A stretch of 62,240 nt of DNA from Cyanobacteria bacterium UBA2855 (GTDB lineage: Bacteria > Cyanobacteriota > Vampirovibrionia > Gastranaerophilales > Gastranaerophilaceae), in the NCBI GenBank assembly GCA_002350725.1, contig DEFJ01000014.1, positions 1 to 62,240 of the forward strand. The letters are read 5' to 3'. The stretch's first letter is position 1, and each line of letters opens with the position of its first letter. The notes beneath the pieces are model-generated. The model searched no databases and was not told where the DNA came from. It saw only the letters and a list, made by a program, of their open reading frames with translations. Positions 42,613 to 51,810 of this stretch are shown piece after piece. A program made the position numbers and the translations under genes.

Positions 42613-42641
42613 ATTGTAACATATTTTTACAATTCCCGCAA
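42613..42641 (-). promoter_or_regulatory. Promoter of the phosphodiester glycosidase gene
   Basis: Leftward TTGCGG (42636-42641), 17-bp spacer, then TACAAT (42613-42618) with TGT just before it (extended -10). The leader of about 105 nt is T- and pyrimidine-rich near the ATG; no riboswitch recognised. Confidence 0.55.
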
Positions 42642-42716
42642 TATCAAACTATGATTGCTTTAACAAAACTAAATAATGGTATTTTTACACTTAATGTTAA
42701 AATTTTTAAAGATATG

Positions 42717-45002
42717 TTAATCAATGTTAACAGGTTCACGTTGGATTTTATCTATTGCCTCTCTTGCAGTAAAAACAAGAGCTTCCGGAACATTATCAAT
42801 TGTAGTTAGCTGTCTAAGTACATCAACAACTCTTTTGAACGAACGGACAATATCACCTTCACCGATGTCAACTTGTTCAACTATGTTTTCCCACTCGGAA
42901 CCTTCCACCCATAGCTCAATTAAAGAGCTAAAATACGGGTTTATATAACAAGGTGCCTCTACCATATATTGCCCTTGAATTTTTTCAACGCGTCTTCTTA
43001 TATCTCTTATTTTATTTAATGTTTTTCTGACATTTGGTGAAAACGGCAGATAAGGCATCTCTATCCTTATATCTTCTGTTGTAGTAGCGCAAACAACTGC
43101 AGCAAGCTCTGCCGGTGTCAAATTTTCCAATAGTTGGGATTTTATTATTTCAGCTAAGAAAAGTTCATTTTCAGAACGAATTTGAGCCGTCATAATTCCT
43201 TCAGGCGTAGGATAATCGTCTTTTAAGTAACCAAAATCATATAATACACTCCTGTGAGCCAGAAATTTATTCCAAAAAATATCTCTTTGCCTGTCTATTT
43301 CTTTTTCTATTTTTTTTAGTTTACTTTTGGTTCTTGAGATTAATTCCAAAGATTTTGTGTGTTTTTTATATAGTTTACAGTTGTCACAATTATAAGCGTG
43401 CATTTTATGAAGCATATCTTTTGTTTCTTTACCGAATTTAACAGCATCTTCTGAGAGCGGTCTGTTCTTATTTTTTTCTTGCTTACAGATTTTTTTATAA
43501 GTTCTGCGATTTTGAACATAAATATTTCTTATTTTGTCGTATTCATTCAAATCTTCATCTGTTAACTTTGACGGACAAATAAATTTTGCATTGTTTATCT
43601 CATTTTCGTAAGAGTTTTTAATATCCATAAGCGGAGTTAATCTTGTTCCGGACGAGAAATAACCAAAACTCTTTAAAATAAGTTCTTTTGCTTCATCAAG
43701 CGAAAATCTTTGCAATAAATTTAGTACCATTGAATAACTTGGAGAAAATCTACTTTCAAGCGGGTTCGCGCCACTTAAAACTAATTCTGCAACATCCTCC
43801 GGATCTTGAAACATAGTGCCAACAATTATAACATAACCCACTTCATCCATACCTCTTCTACCCGCGCGACCGGACATTTGCAAAAATTCGCTGGCTGTAA
43901 GTATTCTGTGTCCGGAATCTGTCCTTTTACTTATAGAACTGATAACAGTAGAACGGGCCGGCATATTTATACCCGCAGCAAGTGTTTCGGTTGCAAAAAC
44001 GACTTTAATCAAACCTTTTTGGAAAAGTTTTTCAACAAGATTTTTCCAAGCCGGCAACAATCCTGCGTGATGAGAGGCTACCCCTTGAATTAAATACTCT
44101 ATATGCTTATTATTGTACAGGTGCGGATTTTCGGCAATATATTCATCAATAAATTGCTTAATTTGAGCCTGTTCATCTCTTGTTACAAGCTCTAAACCGG
44201 CACATTTTTCCATCTGTTCATCACATTTTTTTCTGGAAAACGTAAAATATATAGCAGGTAACATATCCTGATTTGCAAGGTTCCGAACTATATCAGTAAC
44301 AAAAGATTTTTGTTTTTTCCTTTTATTGCCCCATACCCTTTTTTCAGGTTTAATTTTTTTGTTAAGTTGACCTGTAGGTGTAAATAACGGCAAAATTCTA
44401 TCAGGCTGCGAACTGTCAAAGTAGTAAAATTTTAGCGGCACAGGTCTAAAATCAGTATTTACAAGCTCAGTTTTAGAGTGAACGGTGTTAATCCAGTCAG
44501 TAAGCTCCTCTGAATTTGCGACCGTAGCTGATAATGCTATAATTTGAACATTTGTAGGGCAATAAATTATGCTCTCTTCCCAGACCGTACCGCGCTGCTC
44601 ATCATTCATATAATGAACTTCATCAAGCACGACATATTTTACCCCTTTTAAATTGTCTGCAACAGCGCCAAAATTCGTTCCGTACAGCATATTTCTAAAT
44701 ACTTCTGTCGTCATTACAACAATTTGTGCACTGCGATTAATTGACGTATCACCTGTTAATAAACCGACTTTATCTTGACCGTATTTTTCTGAAAAATCAT
44801 AATATTTTTGGTTTGACAGTGCTTTAAGCGGAGTTGTATAAAATATACGAGAACCATCTTCTAAAGCTCTATGTATTGCATGTTGAGCAATAACAGTTTT
44901 ACCAGCACCCGTTGGAGCACAAACCACAACACTCTTGCCTTCATTTATATAATTACATGCCTCTTTTTGAAAATCATCAAGCTCGAAAGGGAAATCGTAC
45001 AT
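42717..45002 (-). CDS. Ski2-like DEAD/DEAH-box RNA helicase (second copy)
   Basis: Superfamily 2 helicase closely related in its core to the one at 1936-4290. Walker A CAPTGAGKT lies at about 28-36, TTPLKALSNQK near 56, TGDTSINR near 83, DEVH at 127-130, SATVAN, ETLAAGINMPARS, and QMSGRAGRRG. Its C-terminal half is longer than in the paralogue and includes a coiled region with a CNCDNCKLYK-like cysteine pair and a DSHCT-type end (EGDIVRSFKRVVDVLRQL), as in Mtr4/Dob1 and cyanobacterial relatives. ATG 45002 (761 residues) follows GAGGAG. It lies 70 nt after ruvA on the same strand. Expected role: RNA turnover or ribosome RNA processing. Confidence 0.93.
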   Translation of the reverse strand: MYDFPFELDDFQKEACNYINEGKSVVVCAPTGAGKTVIAQHAIHRALEDGSRIFYTTPLKALSNQKYYDFSEKYGQDKVGLLTGDTSINRSAQIVVMTTEVFRNMLYGTNFGAVADNLKGVKYVVLDEVHYMNDEQRGTVWEESIIYCPTNVQIIALSATVANSEELTDWINTVHSKTELVNTDFRPVPLKFYYFDSSQPDRILPLFTPTGQLNKKIKPEKRVWGNKRKKQKSFVTDIVRNLANQDMLPAIYFTFSRKKCDEQMEKCAGLELVTRDEQAQIKQFIDEYIAENPHLYNNKHIEYLIQGVASHHAGLLPAWKNLVEKLFQKGLIKVVFATETLAAGINMPARSTVISSISKRTDSGHRILTASEFLQMSGRAGRRGMDEVGYVIIVGTMFQDPEDVAELVLSGANPLESRFSPSYSMVLNLLQRFSLDEAKELILKSFGYFSSGTRLTPLMDIKNSYENEINNAKFICPSKLTDEDLNEYDKIRNIYVQNRRTYKKICKQEKNKNRPLSEDAVKFGKETKDMLHKMHAYNCDNCKLYKKHTKSLELISRTKSKLKKIEKEIDRQRDIFWNKFLAHRSVLYDFGYLKDDYPTPEGIMTAQIRSENELFLAEIIKSQLLENLTPAELAAVVCATTTEDIRIEMPYLPFSPNVRKTLNKIRDIRRRVEKIQGQYMVEAPCYINPYFSSLIELWVEGSEWENIVEQVDIGEGDIVRSFKRVVDVLRQLTTIDNVPEALVFTAREAIDKIQREPVNID

Positions 45003-45071
45003 TATACTCCTCAGTATACCCAACTATTGTCAATCATATATATTATAACATATATTGAATAAAAGGGAAAC

Positions 45072-45683
45072 TTATATAGACAAAATTCTAAGAGTAGTCT
45101 TTAATATATCTTCTGCTGACGGGTTTCCGCTCAAAGTTGCCAACGCCTTTGATATACCTGATTTTATTTCTTCCCTATCATATCCTAAAGAGATTAGAAC
45201 GGCTTGTGCATCCTCTAAATCCTGAGATTTAACAGGCGTTGCTGTTTCCACTACAATCGGTTCACTCTCTTTGTAATTCATTAATTTATCTTTTAATTCT
45301 AATATAATTTTTTGAGCCAGTTTTGGTCCGACACCCTTTGTACGGGTAATTTCTTTATAATTTCCTTGTATTACACAACCAATAAGCTCAGAAGAATCAA
45401 ATTCATCCAATAGTGACAATGCCATCTTACTTCCTACGCCCGATACAGATGTTAAGATATTGAATATATCTCTGTCTTCTTTGTGTAAAAAACCGCACAG
45501 CGACATTTTATCTTCTCTGTGTATAAGTACAACATAGATTTTTGTTGTTTCTTCTTGTATTGAATTAAAATCTTTTGCGGTAACCTCAATAAGATATCCT
45601 ATTCCTCCTGTTTCAACCGTAATTTTACAGCCTGCTGATGAAGATACTTTACCGCATATATTACCTTTTATATAGTCGTACAT
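45072..45683 (-). CDS. ruvA: Holliday junction branch migration protein RuvA
   Basis: Tetrameric junction-binding subunit of the RuvAB motor. Domain I (MYDYIKGNICGKVSSSAGCK, GIGYLIEV) is followed by two helix-hairpin-helix motifs (LTSVSGVGSKMALSLL and ITRTKGVGPKLAQKII) and a C-terminal RuvB-binding domain (AQAVLISLGYDREEIKSGISKAL). The 203-residue length is normal. It starts 3 nt after the dnaA stop and must be co-transcribed with it. RuvB and RuvC are not in the window. Confidence 0.97.
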   Translation of the reverse strand: MYDYIKGNICGKVSSSAGCKITVETGGIGYLIEVTAKDFNSIQEETTKIYVVLIHREDKMSLCGFLHKEDRDIFNILTSVSGVGSKMALSLLDEFDSSELIGCVIQGNYKEITRTKGVGPKLAQKIILELKDKLMNYKESEPIVVETATPVKSQDLEDAQAVLISLGYDREEIKSGISKALATLSGNPSAEDILKTTLRILSI

Positions 45684-45686
45684 ATA

Positions 45687-47084
45687 TTATCCTTTAATTT
45701 TTTTAGTTATTTCGTTTATCACATCTTTAAGTTTATCATTATTAACCAAATCTTTTTTTACTTTATCGTAGGAGTACAACATTGTTGGATGTCTTTTGTT
45801 GAAAAATTTTGCAATATCCTCAAAATTTTCTCCTGTGATTTCTCTTGAAAGATAAACCGCAACTTGTCTTGCACTTGATATTTTTTGAGCTCGTGATGAG
45901 CTTTGAAAATCTTTAAGCGTTACACCATAGTATTCGGCAGTTTGTTTTGCAACATCATTTAGAGTTATAAGTTTTTTCTTGTCTGCACATTTAAGAACCT
46001 TTTTAGCAAGCTCTAATGTAAGCGGAGATTTTGAAAAGATGGAATATGCGCTAACTTTATTATATGCACCTTCAAGCTCTCTTACATTATTTACAAAATT
46101 TGATGCTATATACTCAAACACAGCAAAATCAGCGCTCATATCATCTTGTTCTGCAAGATTTTGTAATATAGCAACTCTTGTTTCAAAATCCGGGGGGGTA
46201 ATTTCTGTCATTATACCCATCTCAAATCGGCTTTTTAACCTTGCAGGCAGTGTTGGCATATCAGCCGGAACTCGGTCTGATGTAATAACTATCTGTTTAT
46301 TCTTGTTCAAAAGAGAATCAAAGGTATGAAAAATTTCATCCATTGTGCGTTCCTTAGATTCAATAAATTGAATATCGTCTATAAGTAAAACATCAACACT
46401 TCTGTATTTTTGGCGAAATGATTCCATTTTTTTATTTGTATCGAAGCCCTTTTGAATGGATTTTATAAGCTCATTAACATATTCTTCCGTCTTTATATAT
46501 CTGACTTTTAGTTTAGGGTTATTAAAAATTATATAATGACCGATTGCTTGCATTATATGTGTTTTTCCTAAGCCCGGGGCACCGTATATAAATAACGGAT
46601 TATATTTTTTTGCAGGATTTTTGGCAACATTTTGAGCAAGTGCAAACGTAAATTCACTATTTTCACCAACAACAAAATTTTCAAACTTATATTTCAAATT
46701 CAGATTTGCAAATGATTGCATTTGCGCAAGATTTTCTTTTGCTATTGCATCTTGTTCTTCTTCGGGTGTTGCATATTTTTTTGACTTTGATGCCGCCTTC
46801 TTTTTTGCCTTTTCGTATTCTTTTGCATAATCGTCGTCATGTGTTATAGAAAAAGCGTACTCCTTACCGGTAACCGACTTAAATGCTGCTATTAATTTAT
46901 CGGAATACTGCTGCTTTAAAATCATTGGAGCCATTGCATGCGCAGTTATAAGGTTGAATTTATCATTATCGCAGCCTGCGGCTTCAGTTCCTTCAATCCA
47001 AGTGTAATACACGTGATCAGGCAATAACGTCCTCAATTTATTTTTTACATCAGTCCAAATTCTTTTAGCTTCCAAAATATCCAT
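45687..47084 (-). CDS. dnaA: Chromosomal replication initiator DnaA
   Basis: AAA+ initiator that melts oriC. Domain I spans 1-80, a short Lys/Ala-rich domain II about 85-120, and domain III has Walker A GAPGLGKTH (168-176) and Walker B VDVLLIDDIQF (230-240). Domain IV carries the DnaA-box-binding signature region SSARQVAVYLSREITGENF and KRHPTMLYSYDKV. Length 465. No Shine-Dalgarno; TAGAAT ends exactly 6 nt before ATG, so it likely has its own leaderless transcript. dnaN, recF and gyrB are not adjacent, and I noticed no TTATCCACA cluster nearby, so this is probably not beside oriC. Neighbours are trmH upstream and ruvA downstream. Confidence 0.98.
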   Translation of the reverse strand: MDILEAKRIWTDVKNKLRTLLPDHVYYTWIEGTEAAGCDNDKFNLITAHAMAPMILKQQYSDKLIAAFKSVTGKEYAFSITHDDDYAKEYEKAKKKAASKSKKYATPEEEQDAIAKENLAQMQSFANLNLKYKFENFVVGENSEFTFALAQNVAKNPAKKYNPLFIYGAPGLGKTHIMQAIGHYIIFNNPKLKVRYIKTEEYVNELIKSIQKGFDTNKKMESFRQKYRSVDVLLIDDIQFIESKERTMDEIFHTFDSLLNKNKQIVITSDRVPADMPTLPARLKSRFEMGIMTEITPPDFETRVAILQNLAEQDDMSADFAVFEYIASNFVNNVRELEGAYNKVSAYSIFSKSPLTLELAKKVLKCADKKKLITLNDVAKQTAEYYGVTLKDFQSSSRAQKISSARQVAVYLSREITGENFEDIAKFFNKRHPTMLYSYDKVKKDLVNNDKLKDVINEITKKIKG

Positions 47085-47090
47085 AAAATT

Positions 47091-47096
47091 ATTCTA
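47091..47096 (-). promoter_or_regulatory. Leaderless -10 box of dnaA
   Basis: Leftward TAGAAT, preceded directly by TG and followed by AATTTT and the dnaA ATG. It lies in the 25-nt gap after trmH, giving dnaA a promoter independent of the upstream genes. No Shine-Dalgarno sequence is present. Confidence 0.55.
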
Positions 47097-47109
47097 CAAC
47101 AAAAATTAT

Positions 47110-47871
47110 CTACTTACCGTTAACAAAAGATTTGTACATTATTATTGAGCAGGATACCGCCAGATTTAAAGATTCAACATTGTCACACATCTCTATTTTC
47201 ACAGAGTTTGTTGAATATTTTATCAATTCTTCACTTAATCCGTCAGCCTCTGAGCCAAACATTATAAGAGTTTTATTCGGCATTCTGTAATTTTTAAGTA
47301 AGTTTGAGGCAAGAGGTAGCGTTGCAACCCTTTCAAAATCCTTAAATATGCTTTTTAACTCTTCAAAAGATGTTGTATACGCAACAGGAATTTTCCATAA
47401 GTTTCCGACTGATGAACGCACACACTTAGGGTTATACATATCTGCGCAATTCCCATATAAAACTATACCGTCAACACCAAAAGCACACGCAGCTCTTAAA
47501 ATTGTTCCTAAATTACCCAAATCCTGCACATTTTCAAGTAATACAACTTTTTTATAATCTTTAAATGCTTGTAACGAATGATGTTTTTTCTTTGCAACAC
47601 CAACAGCCTCAGGAGGTGTATCAGCCGATGATATTTTTGCCAGTACCGCATCCGTTGTCAAATAAGATTTGCCCTTGAAAAAGTTATATTTAGCTGCCTT
47701 ACTTTCCAATACAAAGATGTACTCTATATCTACATTTTCATTTACTGCCTCTTCAATTGATTTAAAACCCTCAAGCAAAAATTTATCTTCTTCATCACGA
47801 TATTTTTTTTGATTGAGCTTTTGAGTATATTTTACTATTGTATTATTTAAAGACGTTATCTTTTCAGCCAT
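47110..47871 (-). CDS. TrmH/SpoU-family RNA 2'-O-methyltransferase
   Basis: SAM-dependent RNA methyltransferase with the trefoil knot. SpoU motifs: motif 1 NVQDLGNLGTILRAACAFG (near 115-133), motif 2 LIMFGSEADGLSEELI and motif 3 SLNLAVSCSIIMYK at the end. An N-terminal L30e-like substrate-binding domain (LEGFKSIEEAV, YIFVLESKA) is present. It may be RlmB-like (23S Gm2251) or a tRNA enzyme; the target cannot be fixed by eye. GAGG precedes ATG inside the pepP 3' end; the two overlap by 1 nt. Confidence 0.93.
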   Translation of the reverse strand: MAEKITSLNNTIVKYTQKLNQKKYRDEEDKFLLEGFKSIEEAVNENVDIEYIFVLESKAAKYNFFKGKSYLTTDAVLAKISSADTPPEAVGVAKKKHHSLQAFKDYKKVVLLENVQDLGNLGTILRAACAFGVDGIVLYGNCADMYNPKCVRSSVGNLWKIPVAYTTSFEELKSIFKDFERVATLPLASNLLKNYRMPNKTLIMFGSEADGLSEELIKYSTNSVKIEMCDNVESLNLAVSCSIIMYKSFVNGK

Positions 47872-49427
47872 TATATTACCTCAAATTCATTCAGCCAAAA
47901 TTTTTCCTGTTCTGTCAGCATACTATAATTAATAAGTTTTTTTTCATAATTCATTTTTACGAAAGAACAAATTTTATTATTTTTTAAATAGCAAGAATTT
48001 TCCAATCTAACACCAAAATAATCCTTATTATATAATCCGGGCTCAATAGTAAAACACATATTATTTTTTAAAGGAGTTTTTGCAATGTAATTACAGCCTA
48101 AATTAGGAGGTGCTTCATGTACATTTATGCCTATACCATGCCCTAAGCCGTGGTTAAATACAAAACCATCAATGGGGTTATCTGAAAAGAATTTCCTTAC
48201 ACTACAATCAATATCGAAGCCTGAAAGCCCATCTTTTATCTGGGTATTATATGCATTTAAAAAAGCTTTTAAGACTGTAGTGTATACTTTCCGCTGTAAA
48301 TCGCTCGGATTCCCCTTTACAAATACTCTTGTAATGTCAGTTGCCAAACCACCTTCATAATAAGCGCCACAATCAATTAATATCAAACTGCCATCAGCTA
48401 TAATTTCATCTTTGGATGATTTAGAATAATGCGCAAGCGCCGAATTTCTATCTTTAGCAACTATAGAGTTAAAACTCAAGCTTCTTGCCCCGTACTTGTA
48501 AAATTCTTCTTCTAGTCTTTTGGCAATATCATATTCACTTATATTGTCATTCTCATCGATATATTTTCGAATTGCTTTTACTGCTAAATCCGTACGATGA
48601 AAAGCATCTTTGTAATGATTTATTTCAGCATCAGTTTTTATTGATTTCATTTTAGCAATAGGATTTTCTTCAAAATTTATTGCCTTCTCCTTTATAAATT
48701 GAAAATCACGTGCGTTAACAGAAGATTTGTCAATGTATACATTACCGTTAACAGAGCTTAAAGCATCACGATATTCATTATATTTAGATATGCCAAATAA
48801 ATATGCACCATTTTTTGTTATTAAAGCTCTTTTAAATACTTTTGCAGTATAAGGGAAAGTAAAATCTCTAATATTGAATATATATGACACCTCATCAAGA
48901 TTTGAAATCAAAATGCAATCATTATCTGAGATAAGAGTTCTTAGCTCATTTATTTTGTCATTTACAGTTTTTCCGCAAATTTCATCGCTTATAGTTTCAT
49001 AATTCGTACTATCAGGCGGCAATGCCGTATCAACTCCGTCAGATTCTAACAATTTTACCTGATAAACCCTTTCAATTAATTCGACACGCTTTTGTGAATT
49101 TTTTGAAGCTACCATGCCTAATACGGAGCCTTCAGGTAAAATATCTCTTAATTTAGATAAAAATGTATCACCTGATTGCAACTTTACTACCGTTACAAAA
49201 TTTTTATCAACCTCATTATCTGCCTGAATATGGTATCTGCCGTCAACAAATAAATAAATGCTATCTTTTGTAACTACAGCATCACCTGTTGATCCTGAAA
49301 AACCGGTTAACTTATATCGGGCATTTTCAGCCAAAATGTTATATTCTACTAAATATTCATTAGTAGAATTAATTAAAATTGCATCAAGGTTGTTTGATTC
49401 AATGACCGCACGAACCTTATTTATCAT
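47871..49427 (-). CDS. pepP: Xaa-Pro aminopeptidase (M24B)
   Basis: Removes N-terminal residues preceding proline, using two metal ions. Two creatinase-like N-terminal domains (about 1-280) lead to a C-terminal pita-bread domain with the metal ligands in LILIDCGAYYEGGLATDITRVF (two Asp), FNHGLGHGIGINVHEAPPN (His), FTIEPGLYN (Glu) and VRLENSCYL (Glu). At 518 residues it is of the longer, three-domain type. AAGGA lies 9 nt before the ATG. It follows ppiC by 4 nt and overlaps trmH by 1 nt. Confidence 0.93.
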   Translation of the reverse strand: MINKVRAVIESNNLDAILINSTNEYLVEYNILAENARYKLTGFSGSTGDAVVTKDSIYLFVDGRYHIQADNEVDKNFVTVVKLQSGDTFLSKLRDILPEGSVLGMVASKNSQKRVELIERVYQVKLLESDGVDTALPPDSTNYETISDEICGKTVNDKINELRTLISDNDCILISNLDEVSYIFNIRDFTFPYTAKVFKRALITKNGAYLFGISKYNEYRDALSSVNGNVYIDKSSVNARDFQFIKEKAINFEENPIAKMKSIKTDAEINHYKDAFHRTDLAVKAIRKYIDENDNISEYDIAKRLEEEFYKYGARSLSFNSIVAKDRNSALAHYSKSSKDEIIADGSLILIDCGAYYEGGLATDITRVFVKGNPSDLQRKVYTTVLKAFLNAYNTQIKDGLSGFDIDCSVRKFFSDNPIDGFVFNHGLGHGIGINVHEAPPNLGCNYIAKTPLKNNMCFTIEPGLYNKDYFGVRLENSCYLKNNKICSFVKMNYEKKLINYSMLTEQEKFWLNEFEVI

Positions 49428-49431
49428 ATAA

Positions 49432-49716
49432 TTAATCCTTATCCGTTAACAATATTAAATGCCATCCAAACTGTGTTTCTACGGGTTTTGACAGCTCTCC
49501 TTTGTTTAGACTAAAAGCAGCATCTTCAAAAGGTTTTACCATCATCCCTCTACCGAAATATCCTAAGTCGCCGCCGGCAGCTCCTGATGGGCAAAGAGAA
49601 CACATCGCAGCAGCATCTTCAAACTTTTTTTCTCCTGATGAAATTTCATCATATAATTTATTTGCTTCTTCTTCAGTTTTTACTAAAATATGGCTTGCTC
49701 TAATTTCTTCTGTCAT
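49432..49716 (-). CDS. Single-domain parvulin peptidyl-prolyl isomerase
   Basis: A 94-residue stand-alone rotamase: RASHILVKTEEEANKLYDEI, then GEKKFEDAAAMCSLCPSGAAGGDLGYFGRGMMVKPFEDAAF and VETQFGWHLILLTD, the complete parvulin fold. No signal peptide, so cytoplasmic, as for E. coli PpiC. AAGGAG precedes the ATG. It is the first gene of the leftward run ppiC-pepP-trmH-dnaA-ruvA. Confidence 0.95.
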   Translation of the reverse strand: MTEEIRASHILVKTEEEANKLYDEISSGEKKFEDAAAMCSLCPSGAAGGDLGYFGRGMMVKPFEDAAFSLNKGELSKPVETQFGWHLILLTDKD

Positions 49717-49774
49717 AATATACTCCTTTTTACTTATTTTATCATGCTAAAACCTGATAAGTAAATAAGAAATA

Positions 49775-50030
49775 GAAAACCCCATTCCGGAGGATTGGAA
49801 CAGGGCAAAATCTAATATGAAAACCACTATATGCAAAAGTCGAATTATTTTTATGAAACAAGCCCATAATATTTTAGACCGAACCCGCTCTAAGAAAAAT
49901 CTTGTCGCAACCACGAATAAGTGTCCGGATACGATGAGCTTGTACATATAATATAACGCATTTTTCGACTTTTTTCACCATTCTAAAGAATGTTTTTATA
50001 AAAAAACAACTAATTCTTAAGAGTTAGTAA
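49775..50030. other. Structured intergenic region, candidate non-coding RNA
   Basis: The 363 nt between ppiC and the thioesterase have no convincing gene. They hold nested complementary arms: AAAAGTCGAA (49835-49844) with TTCGACTTTT (49964-49973), and inside them ACAAGC (49858-49863) with GCTTGT (49938-49943). A separate hairpin at 49781-49805 (CCC.TTCC/GGAA..GGG) is followed on the leftward strand by a TTTTC tract, as a terminator would be. The near-palindrome ACTAATTCTTAAGAGTTAGT is at 50009-50028. The interior is more GC-rich than usual spacers here. The layout could fit a 6S-like or other small RNA, strand undecided; I could not match a known family. Confidence 0.4.
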
Positions 50031-50079
50031 TTAATACATGGTTGCAATGCAAATGTAGGCATGGTAAACTTCACTTATT

Positions 50080-50505
50080 ATGAAACATACATTTGAAAGA
50101 AAAGTTTATTATGCAGATACTGATGCTTACGGAGTAGTGTGGCACGGCTCTTATCTGAGATGGCTCGAAACCGGACGAGTTGAATATTGTGCAGATCTGG
50201 GGTTTAACTTGGATGAATTAACCGCTGCTGATATCTTATTACCGGTTACAAATATGAATGTTAAGTACAAACTTTCCGCAAAGTTAAATGAAATTGTTAT
50301 TATTGAAACTGAAATCACAGCATTAAACGGGCTTTATGTAACATTTTCACAAAAAATTATCAATAAAGAAACAGGGAAAACTTGTATTGAAGCGACATTC
50401 GATGTTGTTGCTATTTCAAATTCAACCGGCAAATTATACAGAAGAATGCCGGCAATATTAGCTGAAACTTTTGAGAAGGAACTGAAATGTCTCCAACCCG
50501 CTTAA
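50080..50505 (+). CDS. Acyl-CoA thioesterase (4HBT/YbgC hotdog family)
   Basis: A 141-residue hotdog-fold thioesterase. The signature YADTDAYGVVWHGSYLRWLE (about 9-28) includes the catalytic aspartate and the HGSYL stretch of the YbgC/4-hydroxybenzoyl-CoA thioesterase group. Substrate unknown. No Shine-Dalgarno sequence; TGGTAAACT (extended -10) ends 9 nt before the ATG, so the leader is at most a few bases. The 3' end overlaps the rluB-like gene by 19 nt. Confidence 0.9.
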   Translation: MKHTFERKVYYADTDAYGVVWHGSYLRWLETGRVEYCADLGFNLDELTAADILLPVTNMNVKYKLSAKLNEIVIIETEITALNGLYVTFSQKIINKETGKTCIEATFDVVAISNSTGKLYRRMPAILAETFEKELKCLQPA

Positions 50506-51224
50506 ATAAATATATTGCTTCATCAGGTATCTGTTCAAGACGAAAAGCGGATGAGTTAATCGAGTCAGGTGCCGTATGCGTTAATGACAAAAAGATTACA
50601 ATGCTGGGTTTTATTGTAAGAGATAAAGATAAGGTGTATGTGAATAACAAGCTGATACATCCTATTAAACATTTATATTACAGATTTTTCAAACCTCCGG
50701 GATATATAACAACCTCGGATGATGAAAAAGGCAGAAAAACTATATATGATATTATTCCTAAAGAGCTATGGGGATTAAAACCTGTCGGGAGGTTAGATAA
50801 AGATTCAACAGGTTTACTTATATTGACAAATGACGGGGAACTAATTAATGAGCTAACGCATCCGTCAATTAAAGTCCCAAAAATTTATCTTGTATCCGTT
50901 AATAAGGAAATTCCTTCAGATGATTTAGATAAGATTGCTAATGGCGTCGAAATTGAGCCTGATAAAATAGCTTACGCGGATATTGAGCTTTTGGAACGTG
51001 ATAAAGAACATACATTTATGAAAATCACTCTATATCAGGGAATGAACAGACAAATTCGTAAAATGTTTGAACACTACGGATATGAAGTTAAGACATTAAA
51101 ACGTATTCAGCACGCAACAATTCAATTAGAAGGCTTAAAAAAAGGTGAATTAAAACCTATTAAAACTCGCCAGATTAAAGAATTAACCAATTTTTTAAAT
51201 AGGATTAAAACTAAAAATGATTAA
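50487..51224 (+). CDS. RsuA/RluB/RluE-family rRNA pseudouridine synthase
   Basis: Converts uridine to pseudouridine in rRNA. An S4 RNA-binding domain (RLNKYIASSGICSRRKADEL ... GAVCVNDKKIT) covers residues 1-60, and the catalytic domain has KPVGRLDKDSTGLLILTNDG with catalytic D104 and the late QGMNRQIRKMFEHYGYEV motif. The 245-residue length and S4 domain fit RluB or RsuA; RluB (23S U2605) is the commoner assignment in such genomes. AAGGAA lies inside the upstream gene. It overlaps coaE by 8 nt. Confidence 0.93.
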   Translation: MSPTRLNKYIASSGICSRRKADELIESGAVCVNDKKITMLGFIVRDKDKVYVNNKLIHPIKHLYYRFFKPPGYITTSDDEKGRKTIYDIIPKELWGLKPVGRLDKDSTGLLILTNDGELINELTHPSIKVPKIYLVSVNKEIPSDDLDKIANGVEIEPDKIAYADIELLERDKEHTFMKITLYQGMNRQIRKMFEHYGYEVKTLKRIQHATIQLEGLKKGELKPIKTRQIKELTNFLNRIKTKND

Positions 51225-51810
51225 AGTTGCTATTACAGGAAACATTGCTTCCGGTAAATCCGAAGTCCAAAAAATTCTTGTTGATTTAGGATATAAATTT
51301 TTGGATACAGACGACGTAGCTCATAAATTACTCAGTAAATATAGCACGGAGATTTTAAATCTTTTTAGCAATATAGATATTTCTGATAACAGTGGCAATA
51401 TATCACGAGAAAAATTAGGTAAGATTGTATTTACTAATAATAAGCATAAAGAAAAATTAGAGAGTTTTATTCATCCCAAAATTCGCTCTGAAATTTTAAA
51501 ATTTTTTACTGATAATATCAATAAAGATTTCGTATTTGTCGGGATTCCGTTGTTATTTGAGGCAAATATGCAAGATTTATTTGATAAAAAAGTTCTAATA
51601 TACGCAAATGATACAATAAGGCTGGACAGATTAATTAAGCGCAATTCATACAATCTTGAATATGCACAAAAGAGATTAAATTCGCAAAACTCACAGGATT
51701 TAAAGAAAAACTTGTGTGATTATATTATTGAAAACAACTCTGATAAAACTTTACTTAACGAAAAAGTTATCGATTTTTTGAATGATATTAAGCGCTCTGT
51801 TTCCCGCTAG
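51217..51810 (+). CDS. coaE: Dephospho-CoA kinase
   Basis: Final kinase of coenzyme A synthesis. P-loop GNIASGKSE at about 8-16, LDTDDVAHKL with the family's DxD-like motif, FIHPKIRSEI, the FVGIPLLFEA segment, and RLDRLIKRN in the lid. The length of 197 residues is normal. It is the last gene of the thioesterase-rluB-coaE overlap chain. Its final 23 nt overlap the convergent CHAP-like gene. Confidence 0.95.
   Translation: MIKVAITGNIASGKSEVQKILVDLGYKFLDTDDVAHKLLSKYSTEILNLFSNIDISDNSGNISREKLGKIVFTNNKHKEKLESFIHPKIRSEILKFFTDNINKDFVFVGIPLLFEANMQDLFDKKVLIYANDTIRLDRLIKRNSYNLEYAQKRLNSQNSQDLKKNLCDYIIENNSDKTLLNEKVIDFLNDIKRSVSR

Noticed and set aside
49747..49947. Leftward 66-codon frame in the ppiC spacer
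   Set aside because: It has no ribosome binding site, reads through the complementary arms of the structured region, and its hydrophobic translation is typical of AT-rich chance frames.
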